A stretch of 20,000 nt of DNA from Isochrysis galbana (lineage: Eukaryota > Haptophyta > Isochrysidales > Isochrysidaceae). How positions within the stretch are numbered: the stretch's first letter is position 1; each line of letters starts with the position of its first letter. Both the position numbers and the translations under genes were made by a program. A model generated the notes under the pieces. It was not told the origin of the DNA, made no database searches, and saw nothing but the letters and a program-made list of their open reading frames with translations. Where the stretch lies: contig CM030937.1 of assembly GCA_018136815.1 (NCBI GenBank), positions 5,610,026-5,630,025 on the forward strand, in the 5' to 3' direction. Below are positions 1 to 7,767 of this stretch, piece by piece.

Positions 1-921
1 GGTCGAACGTGGGCAGGATGCATTCTTGCGTGCGTGGGTGTGATTGTGACCGCGCTGCTCGCGCACGGCGGAGGCAGCGCGAATAGAAGGCTCTCGCTCT
101 CAGAGCGCGCCGGGCTCGTGGAGCTTCTGGTCGCGGCGGGAAGCTACGCTGCCGGGCGCGTGCGGCTGATGATTCACCTGCGCCGCTCCTTTGACCCCGA
201 TCAGCTCGTCTTTGGCCGTGTCGTCGGCATGACGCTCGGCTCAGCGCTCGCGTGCGGCCTTGATGCTTTACACGGCGGCCCAACAGCAAGCCTCGACCTG
301 CGCACTGTCACCGCCGAGCAGTGGCGGATTCTCGCGCTCTCATGCGCACTCTCCGGCTTTCTCGGCTGCCTCGCCCAGTTCCGCGGTCAGACACAGCTCG
401 GAGCCGCGTCGGCGCAGCCCATCCTTGCATTGCAGCCCGTCTTTGCAGCGTGTTGGGCCGCAATTTTGCTTGCTGAGCCGCTCAGCCCATGGCTCGTGCT
501 CGGCGGCGGGCTCATCCTGGGGGGTGCGCTACTCGCTTCGACCGACCCGTACGGTGTCGCCGTCCAGCTGTTGCCAGCCCATATGCTCGCCGAGGAGGAA
601 TTGACTCAGGCTGGCGCGCCATGGAAGCCGGACGACGAGCCAGACAACCAGCGCGGCGCGCCACAACCGGCCATTTCTGCGCCAGTGCGCTGGCGTGCAC
701 AGGGTCGCGGGCTAGCGGCGTGGGCCACCAGGCTATGGTCGGGCACGCGCGCGGGGAGGGGACGCGGCGGAAGGAGCGCCGCCGGCAGAGGTCAGCGGCG
801 GTCCGCCGTGAGGGGTCCGCGCGGCAAGCGGCCCGGGCCAAGAGCGATGCCGCTCATCACACTTGCAACTGGTGCGGCTGTTGAGGAGGAGGACGAGAGC
901 GGCGGACTCACATTTTGTTGA
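1..921 (+). CDS. EamA/DMT-type membrane transporter, C-terminal part (5' end outside window)
   Basis: The frame is open from base 1 and ends at TGA 919-921, giving 306 residues with no start inside the window. The first residues form the end of a hydrophobic helix. Further hydrophobic segments follow, the clearest being two adjacent helices around residues 138-180: a small-residue helix containing AQPILALQPVFAACWAAILL, then an acidic-Pro turn (AEPLSP) and a Gly-rich helix. This is the pattern at the end of an EamA repeat, where a glutamate-containing turn precedes the last helix, so a drug/metabolite-transporter protein is the best reading. After residue ~185 the protein becomes a long Arg/Gly/Pro-rich tail ending in an acidic stretch (EEEDES), presumably cytosolic. 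The substrate cannot be told. The tail is of low complexity and the last ~100 residues are less certain to be translated. Confidence 0.6.
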   Translation, partial: GRTWAGCILACVGVIVTALLAHGGGSANRRLSLSERAGLVELLVAAGSYAAGRVRLMIHLRRSFDPDQLVFGRVVGMTLGSALACGLDALHGGPTASLDLRTVTAEQWRILALSCALSGFLGCLAQFRGQTQLGAASAQPILALQPVFAACWAAILLAEPLSPWLVLGGGLILGGALLASTDPYGVAVQLLPAHMLAEEELTQAGAPWKPDDEPDNQRGAPQPAISAPVRWRAQGRGLAAWATRLWSGTRAGRGRGGRSAAGRGQRRSAVRGPRGKRPGPRAMPLITLATGAAVEEEDESGGLTFC

Positions 922-941
922 GCTGGTGCAGCGGGGGAGAA

Positions 942-960
942 GGGGGGGGGGGGGGGGGGG
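942..960. repeat. Poly-G run (19 G)
   Basis: Nineteen consecutive G lie 21 bases after the transporter stop codon. The tract could form a G-quadruplex in the mRNA 3' UTR or in DNA, and it is also a typical place for sequencing length errors. Confidence 0.9.
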
Positions 961-1393
961 TTCCCAAAGGCCCCCGACTCCAGGCCACTTGACCCGTGGC
1001 GCTCCACGATGGCACGGGCGCTGGGCCTCTCTTGCCTAATGCAACAACCGCCGTTGCCCTCGCCGGCACGACTTCCAGCGGTCAATAGGGCACGCTCTCA
1101 AGCGCGCGCCGATCCCTCGCAGTGATGCGGACCTGCGCATGCTCTCGCGGATTATTCGGGGGCCAGTGCGAAATCGCCTTTGACATGATCAGGCTCGGAT
1201 GTATTGGCATTGCTTGGGCTAAGCCCTATTTGCTCAAAGCTGGCTATTACGCTCACGGCTTGTCTGCGCGGCGGGCGACCAAGACACTTGTCGCCGCCAT
1301 ATGGTCTTCCTGCTTGGCTTCATGCCGCTACTGGTGACGATGACTGACCCAAGACGTCGAGCTGTCGTCATCGCGCAGTTCAATAAGCCTCCT

Positions 1394-1413
1394 GTGCGTG
1401 CATCCGCACGCAC
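1394..1413. repeat. Short perfect hairpin (8-bp stem, 4-nt loop)
   Basis: GTGCGTGC (1394-1401) is followed by ATCC and then GCACGCAC (1406-1413). The stem is perfect. No role can be assigned, and it is not next to a clear gene end. Confidence 0.6.
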
Positions 1414-1816
1414 GAGAAGGGCTAAACAAGCTTGATCATCGCATCATCCCATTTCGGCTTGCTCATACTCGAGCTCACTTTTCTCGCCTAGCATCCGCAT
1501 AAGCACCCCATTTCACACGTAGCTCTCGCACATCGCCTGAATATCACGCGTTCTAGACTCCACTCTCACTCTTCATGCTAGACACTTAGCACTATTTGCC
1601 GCGTACTGCATATGTGCGCGCTTGTGCTCCCGGGAATGTGCGAGCCGTGGGCTATATGAGCCCGAGTGCGTCGCTTCAAATGTCCTCCATTCAACTATCA
1701 ATAAGAATAATAATTGTAGTAATGTTATGTCCTAGCCAACCCCACTAGCTAATTGGACACAACTTTTCCGTCCCGGAATCTCGCCATGCCTGACGAGCCA
1801 TGTGTCCGAGTGCTAC

Positions 1817-1843
1817 CGGGGGGAGGGGGCACTGCCCCCTCCC
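1817..1843. repeat. G/C-rich perfect inverted repeat
   Basis: The bases 1817-1829 (a G run with one A, then CA) pair with 1831-1843 around a single central C at 1830, a 13-base perfect inverted repeat. A second, weaker G/C inverted pair flanks it downstream (a C run followed by AGTG near 1861-1869, and CACGCTGGGGGG near 1915-1926). This may be the end of a non-autonomous element or simply low-complexity sequence. Confidence 0.55.
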
Positions 1844-2366
1844 CCTCGATATCTGTCCTCCCCCCAGTGCACGCACCGACCTTACGCACCCCAGCACGCC
1901 CGCTCTCCTCGCGTCCACGCTGGGGGGAAACCCCTTTTGCGTAAAAACAATGCAGGGGGGGGGAGGGGGGCACTCGTCACTCGTGAATAGGAGCGAGCCC
2001 AGAAGCGCTTATCTCTCCTCGCCGAAGCGAGTGGCCGCGGGCCGCGGCGAGCCGCGGTCCTTCCCTCCTGCTCCTAGTTCTGGTTCTGGTGCGTCTTCTC
2101 TTACCTAAATAGGGCGAGAAAACATGTTAACGCCGGAGGGGAGAGCTGCCACTCCCCACTCCCCCCTCGTCCCTACCCTCGTCCCTCTCCCTCCTCTCTT
2201 CCTTGCTTGCGGCTCAGGCCCATGGCCCATGGCGCGCGCCTGCGGCCCCTCTTCAGGTCCCCAAGAGGTCTGCAGGGGGCCTGGGAGCACAGCTCGGTCG
2301 GGGGGCAGGTGAGGCTGTGGCATGGCCCTGGCCCCTCCTGCCTCTCCCTAGACTGAGGTTCCGGCC

Positions 2367-3368
2367 ATGTGCGCACAATACTCACTGTCCGTGCAGCCAC
2401 GTTTCGCAGGCGTAGTCCTCGATGGCGATGCGAGCACCGACAAGTTCGTGCAAGAGGTGGAGAGGCGCGCTCACGCCGCCGCATCTTCGCCAATCTGCCG
2501 AGGTTTGTGCGTCCGTCCTTGCGTCAACCATCTAGCCAAGAACATCGGGAAGAAGGCGTTGGAGTACGGCATCGATCTGCATCGCTCGTGCACGTGCTCT
2601 GTGCGCCTCAGGGCCGATGGAGTGACGCCATTTGCCTCGGGGGCGCGGCAGCACAGGGGCTGCTGCAACGGCCCGCGCGGTCTTGGCTTGCAGAAAGCGT
2701 TGCAAGTGGCGATGGGCGCGGCGATGCGGGGCGCAGTGACCATGGAACGCAGCGGTGAGCAGACGATTTGTGACGTCGGAGTTGCCGCCGTCGAGGAGTG
2801 GCTCAACCACTTCTTCAACCTCCACGATGCCCCAGGGGCATTCACGGGGATCCGTCGAGTTTGCAGGTTTCATGAAGCGGGGAAGGAGTCCACCCACTCG
2901 AATGACTGCCCTGCATGGCAGGCGAAGATGACCGAGTACATTCGGCGCAATGTGTACGACCCCCGATCGCGCATTTTCTCCGCGCAGGGCGCGGTGACGC
3001 AGAACGCATCCGAGCGAGTGGGGAGCGTGTGTTTGCAATATAGGGAGAAGGGTATGCCCATCATGGACAAGCAGTACCGCGCCCGCACCGACCTCGGCAT
3101 CGCTCACGTGAACTTCATTGTCTTGCAGAACTATCAGACCTTGCTCGCTCGAGCCGGCCACGAACTTGACCCGGAGCTGGCTGCCTTTGGTACGCTGCCT
3201 GCACGCTTGTTTCGCATGGTGGGCTTGCGGCCAACGGAGCAGCAGGAAGAGACATGGGAGCGCGAGTTGAAGACGCGCTCGCGGCTGAGCCTTTACCGAC
3301 GCACGGTGGAGTACAGGAAGAAGCGTGCAAAGCAGAAGGCCAACCTGTCGCGCATAGCGGCGTGCTGA
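2367..3368 (+). CDS. Mutator-like (MULE) transposase, catalytic core, 5'-truncated
   Basis: The 333-codon frame carries the spaced signature of MULE-type DDE transposases. It has an aspartate motif (LDGDAST, D19/D21), then a CxxH zinc-type motif in PCVNHLAKN (C52, H55). Next is a His/Cys segment THSNDCPAW (residues 176-184), and then TQNASE (211-216), where the glutamate fits the third catalytic acid. After it comes the helical stretch common in this family. The C-terminus turns basic (RRTVEYRKKRAKQK). The first catalytic Asp and the N-terminal domains expected upstream are absent, since an in-frame TAG at 2349-2351 and low-complexity DNA precede the ATG. The real 5' boundary may instead be a splice acceptor (a CAG at about 2394-2396 or 2407-2409). 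The frame ends at TGA 3366-3368 while homologous-looking sequence continues in the next frame. This is probably a decayed copy; the family call rests on motif order, not on a search. Confidence 0.68.
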   Translation: MCAQYSLSVQPRFAGVVLDGDASTDKFVQEVERRAHAAASSPICRGLCVRPCVNHLAKNIGKKALEYGIDLHRSCTCSVRLRADGVTPFASGARQHRGCCNGPRGLGLQKALQVAMGAAMRGAVTMERSGEQTICDVGVAAVEEWLNHFFNLHDAPGAFTGIRRVCRFHEAGKESTHSNDCPAWQAKMTEYIRRNVYDPRSRIFSAQGAVTQNASERVGSVCLQYREKGMPIMDKQYRARTDLGIAHVNFIVLQNYQTLLARAGHELDPELAAFGTLPARLFRMVGLRPTEQQEETWERELKTRSRLSLYRRTVEYRKKRAKQKANLSRIAAC

Positions 3369-3819
3369 CAAGGCACCCTCGGATGCAACCTACAAGGACA
3401 AGGCGAGTGATGACGTCGCTGAGGTCGGCGAGGATGAGGCTGATGCAGACGCACAACCAAGCAAGCGGCGGCGAAGGGACAAAGGGCAGCCAGGTTGTTG
3501 CACGTGCGGACCTTCGTCGATGTGTGCGACGCGTGCGTGCCCATGCTTCACGGCCGGCTTGCCATGCACTCCATCTTGCCACGGCGGCAAGACAAGCCGT
3601 AAGTGCGAGCGAGTCGCGCCGCCTACTCCGCAACCCACTGTCGCTCTCTCCACACCAATAGGCGACGACAGCGACGATTCAGATGTGGGTGAGGTGTTGG
3701 ATACCCAGAGTGTGTGTTCTGTGGCCACGTGTGAGGCAGGCAGTGATGACAATGACTCGGAGGGTGGAGTGGATGATTTGTGTGCGGGCTTGGGCGAGAT
3801 CCCGGACCATGTTTGGTAG
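3358..3819 (+). CDS. C-terminal part of the same transposase in the +1 frame: basic stretch plus CXC-type Cys-rich domain
   Basis: This frame opens just after a TAG at 3355-3357 and has no ATG until 3520, so it is a continuation rather than a separate gene. Reading ADKAPSDATYKDKASDD, it continues naturally from the helical tail of the preceding frame. An acidic stretch follows, then a nuclear-localisation-like SKRRRRDK. A dense cysteine cluster comes next: CCTCGPSSMC, then CPC, then FTAGLPCTPSC, then HGG and a final RKC. That spacing resembles the CXC (tesmin/TSO1-like) DNA-binding fold found at the C-terminus of some large transposases. The last ~60 residues are Asp/Ser-rich and acidic. The stop is TAG 3817-3819. 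Joining to 2367-3368 needs a shift of one base near 3358-3368. Confidence 0.6.
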   Translation, partial: RRADKAPSDATYKDKASDDVAEVGEDEADADAQPSKRRRRDKGQPGCCTCGPSSMCATRACPCFTAGLPCTPSCHGGKTSRKCERVAPPTPQPTVALSTPIGDDSDDSDVGEVLDTQSVCSVATCEAGSDDNDSEGGVDDLCAGLGEIPDHVW

Positions 3820-3939
3820 GTGTCTGAGTAGTCAAGCCACTTGGCATGTTGACAGAACTCAGATTAATACTTTCTGTGGGAGCTGGTAAGATTTCCCTGC
3901 CAATTCTAGGCTCAAACGCCCTCCCCCACCTCCACCCCC

Positions 3940-3977
3940 AAAACTAGTCCAAAATCACACTATTTCGGACTAGTTTT
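3940..3977. repeat. Near-perfect 16-bp inverted repeat with 6-nt loop
   Basis: The left arm 3940-3955 and right arm 3962-3977 are reverse complements at 15 of 16 positions. The core AAAACTAGTCC/GGACTAGTTTT is perfect, with loop CACACT (3956-3961). It lies 120 bases after the transposase stop. It could be an end of the transposon, a nested small element, or a 3'-end RNA hairpin. Confidence 0.75.
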
Positions 3978-4199
3978 CCTCGGAGGCTACTACGCACATG
4001 AATACAACCCAGATTTGAATATATTTTTGTTTGGGACTCGAGCCAAGGTATTCAGGTGGCACACGGAGAAATTTGCGACACCACTGACTGACTGCTCTGT
4101 CACCCTTACGCTGTTTACTCTCCTTCTGAGACGACTTGTACCCCATCAGAGACTCTCCCTACATTTTGCGCGACTTCTCGCGCAGTCAGGCATTCCTCT

Positions 4200-4598
4200 T
4201 CACACAATCCCTGGACCCACTTGCCCCCAGCTCCTCAGCCACCGCCCAATCCATGAGCTGCCGCTCGTTCTCGTCTGCCCTGTCCACATGCGCTCAGCCT
4301 CACCGTGAGACCGAGTGATGAAGCAATCGCGCTGGGTGAAGCCATACTTCATGTCTGCCTGAAGCAGACGACCTGTTAGGCACTCCCGCGTGCAGTCCAC
4401 CGCCGGATGGGCTTCTTCAGGCGCCTGAACCTGGACGACTGCGACCACATCAGGCTCGCCCCAGTCGCACTGGGGGCACAGCCAGTGCTCCTCGTCCTCG
4501 TCGTCCACTACGCGCTGCACGCGCACAGCGTGCAGCGCCTCTGGCTCGACCGAGGCGTCTGCCGAGGCGCCTCCCGCGGCGGGGGCGTCGACATGCAC
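4200..4598 (-). CDS. Unrecognised open frame with a CPxC motif, possible exon or gene relic
   Basis: The frame covers 132 codons between a TGA immediately upstream (4599-4601) and its stop at 4200-4202. It has no ATG near its start, so if real it is an exon or a relic. The first half looks protein-like: an acidic run (DDEDEEHW) leading to LCPQCDWGEPD, then a Cys pair in DCTREC and the mixed stretch ADMKYGFTQRDCF. Last comes a Trp/Gly/Arg-rich end that looks untranslated. The CPxC plus later cysteines could bind zinc. I do not recognise the family. Possible internal acceptors (CAG) occur around 4355 and 4370. Confidence 0.25.
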   Translation of the reverse strand: MHVDAPAAGGASADASVEPEALHAVRVQRVVDDEDEEHWLCPQCDWGEPDVVAVVQVQAPEEAHPAVDCTRECLTGRLLQADMKYGFTQRDCFITRSHGEAERMWTGQTRTSGSSWIGRWLRSWGQVGPGIV

Positions 4599-4601
4599 TC
4601 A

Positions 4602-5204
4602 CATGCCTCCCCCTAGGCCGTCAGGCTGGTACCCAGCCCATAAATGTGGAGCCATAGCCCCTCGGAGAGAGGCAGGTTGCCGCCCAACCACTCGCGCCAC
4701 CCGCCGCCAAGAGAGAATACCGGTGGTGGGCCCTCTCATCGGCAGACCACCTTAAATAGTGCTCACTACCATTGCTGCGTAACGTCAGCCTACTTACTGC
4801 TAACGTCTATGGCGATACTGCGATGAATCGAGCCGCTTGTGGATGGCCTTGATTTGTTGAATTCACATCCATCCCCTTGATTGCACGCTGCACGCTAGTG
4901 CTGATGGCTCGTCGTCATAGTGCTGCACATGCGTAGCAGGAGAGATGGAGAAGAGGAGGTGTGTCGGTTGGCAACGCCACCGCCCCAGCATCCGACCAAA
5001 GCAAGAAGATGTGGTGGCAGTGAGTAGGCACGCATGCGGCCTCCGGCCCGGGCATCCCGTTAGTTGATGAGTGGGATCCCTCAATGTCTCTCCACGGCGT
5101 GCGCTAGCTACTCCTGGAAGATTCCGTTGCGATGGCTCGCGCAACCTGTTGCGAGCCGCTACTCCCTGCCGGACGACGCAATACATGGTACACTGCACGA
5201 GTCC
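4602..5204. other. Intergenic, 3' side of the SPEF1-like gene
   Basis: Only short overlapping frames on both strands are present, with no family pattern. The SPEF1-like gene's stop codon lies at the right end of this stretch, so the adjacent part is its 3' UTR and downstream flank. Confidence 0.5.
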
Positions 5205-5879
5205 TTACATTTCATATTGCTGGAGTTTGCCTTGGAGCGTGGCAATCTTCGAGTCTTTCAGGCGGACGAGCTGTTCTAGTTTCTGGATCTTAATCTCCAG
5301 AATGTCCACCGTCTCGCGGAGCTCTTGGATATTGTGGTCTTTCTCAGCTAGTAACTCCTGAACGCCGCTTCCACCCAAGCCCATCTGTGCGATACCCGAT
5401 GCCGGTGCTGCATGCTGGTTGGGCTGCCGTCTAGGCGGTGGGGCCGGCGCCGCCGTGCGCGGCGTCGCACGGGTATAATCTCCCGTCGGCGGTGCCGCTC
5501 TGTGCTGCTGTTGCATCGGCTCGCCTCCGCCCTCTGATTTGCGCTGGCCAAACTTGGCAAGCCGCGCCTGCAGCTGCTTGAGCATCTTCTCAACAGCCAT
5601 TGGTGTGCAATTGACGATCGCCTCCAACTCCTCGGCGCGCAGCTGCCAGCCCATCTTCTTGAAGACCTTGGCGTTGAGGGTGTTCCAATTGTACATCTTC
5701 TGCGAGTAAGAGTTTGCAGCTGGGTAGTTGTGGATTTCGACGAGGCGTGGGAAGTAGTGGTGGACAATCTCAGCGGTGAGCACGCCATCGGCGAAATCGC
5801 GCGCAATGTTGCGCTTGGGCCGCGAGAGGGGCACCTCGTCCACCCAGGTGTAGATGCGTTGCAGCTCGTCGTCGTCCAT
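5205..5879 (-). CDS. SPEF1/CLAMP-type calponin-homology microtubule protein
   Basis: The predicted protein has 224 aa and no intron. Residues ~1-110 form the SPEF1-type calponin-homology domain. It starts with MDDDELQRIYTWVDEVPLSR; then come PKRNIARDFADG, a conserved HYFP, an NYPAANS segment and an NWNTLNAKVFKKMGW motif. A Pro/Gln/Arg linker (~111-165) leads to a C-terminal heptad-rich coiled coil (~172-224). Family members (sperm flagellar protein 1, or CLAMP) bind and bundle microtubules in the axonemal central apparatus and in epithelia, so a cilium or flagellum role is expected. The ATG at 5879 is chosen because the domain starts right there. The frame stays open upstream to 6764 only because it runs through a CT microsatellite encoding Ser-Leu repeats. 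It is divergent from the transporter at 7768. Confidence 0.9.
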   Translation of the reverse strand: MDDDELQRIYTWVDEVPLSRPKRNIARDFADGVLTAEIVHHYFPRLVEIHNYPAANSYSQKMYNWNTLNAKVFKKMGWQLRAEELEAIVNCTPMAVEKMLKQLQARLAKFGQRKSEGGGEPMQQQHRAAPPTGDYTRATPRTAAPAPPPRRQPNQHAAPASGIAQMGLGGSGVQELLAEKDHNIQELRETVDILEIKIQKLEQLVRLKDSKIATLQGKLQQYEM

Positions 5880-6760
<881 letters not shown>

Positions 6761-6859
6761 CCATTCGGAGAGAGTAAAACTCCGTCGAAAAGCCAAACAG
6801 CCACTTCTTGAATCTGCCAGGAACGAACCACCATCCAACTGCTAATTTAAGAGCTACTC

Positions 6860-7165
6860 CTACTGTACTCGATTAGAAGAGAGATGTAGGTGCGCCGCGA
6901 GGGCGGGCTGTGGGAGGCTGGAGGCTGGCGCTCGCCAGCTCGCCAGCCACGCGTCAACGGCCCCAGCGTCAAGGAGGTAGAGGGCGTTGTCCAGTACGAG
7001 CGCGGGCAATTCCTGCGAGGAGCGGGTCGGGGTGGTCAGGGCGGACTCCCACGTGCCCAAGGCAGCCGTGTGCACGCGCTGTGGGGTGCATGGGGTGCTC
7101 CGCGGGTGACGCCCCCCCCCCCCCCGCTCTAGCCGGAATGTGGGTGAAGCAAGTAAGGGTAGCAA
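6860..7165 (-). CDS. Doubtful short open frame, unrecognised
   Basis: The 101-codon frame lies in the spacer between the divergent SPEF1-like and FBT genes. Its second half (SQELPALVLDNALYLLDAGA then VDAWLASWRAP) resembles an amphipathic helical protein, unlike its low-complexity surroundings. The first half crosses a 14-base C run (7112-7125), where any length error would change the frame. It could be a small exon, an upstream ORF or chance. No function is suggested. Confidence 0.15.
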   Translation of the reverse strand: MLPLLASPTFRLERGGGGRHPRSTPCTPQRVHTAALGTWESALTTPTRSSQELPALVLDNALYLLDAGAVDAWLASWRAPASSLPQPALAAHLHLSSNRVQ

Positions 7166-7400
7166 GCCGATGAACCCACAATCGAGCTACCTTCCATGGG
7201 CGAACGATGGACTGAAAGCATTTGGTGGGTTGCGGTCTATGGTCCCACAACACTATGTCTAAACCAGCACGAACAAACAAACTTTGACTTTGACACCTAC
7301 CCTTACAAGTACCCTAGGTCAGTTAGTCAGTATAAAGTAAAGACTGGCCAGCGCTCCCGCTGCCCTTGTCGCTCTCTCCTCTGCGCTCTTGCGGGCGGTT

Positions 7401-7620
7401 CCTTGCGTGACACGCTCTCCCTCTCCTTCCCTCCCTTCCTCCCTCCCTGTACCCCCTCCCTCCCTCGCTCGTTCCCTTGCTCCTCCTTCTTCCCCCCTCC
7501 CTCCCCTCCCGTACCCCGTAGCTCGCCCACCTCACGTACCCCCCCCCTCCCCCCATCCGCTTCCCACTCCCTCTCTCTTCCCCCTCTCGTGCTCTCTCTC
7601 GCTCTATCTCGCTGGCCATA
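7401..7620 (+). repeat. CT-rich polypyrimidine tract upstream of the FBT gene
   Basis: About 220 bases are almost entirely C and T on the + strand (CTCC, TCCC and CTCT units), ending about 150 bases before the FBT start codon. The orientation matches the tract of the SPEF1-like gene, with the pyrimidine strand as sense strand. It may be a core promoter or 5' UTR element, or neutral low complexity. Confidence 0.7.
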
Positions 7621-7767
7621 CTCCGCTCTCGCCGCGCTCTCTCGACTCGCTAGGAACGGGCCTAACGAAGGAGAAGGAGAGGAGATACGCGCAAATCGAA
7701 AGTACTGATCCGCGAGGTGGGTGGAAGGCCTCCTGGCGACCGAGGAGGGTGCACGAGACTGGTCCTA

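Larger units (their letters stand above)
922..2366. other. Non-coding stretch between the transporter and the transposase
   Basis: I see no credible gene here. It begins with a 19-base G run just after the transporter stop. The short frames (for example 1122-1337 +) show no family pattern. 1690-1730 is locally AT-rich. From about 1800 to 2340 the sequence is dominated by G and C runs with inverted repeats and Pro/Gly-type low-complexity frames on both strands. The missing 5' half of the transposase gene is not recognisable in any frame here. Confidence 0.6.

Noticed and set aside
1122-1337. 71-codon ATG frame in the left intergenic region
   Set aside because: Short, without family pattern or neighbouring coding signal.
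2532-3371. 279-codon minus-strand frame opposite the transposase
   Set aside because: It is a shadow: the plus strand carries the ordered MULE motifs, while the minus frame has no recognisable pattern.
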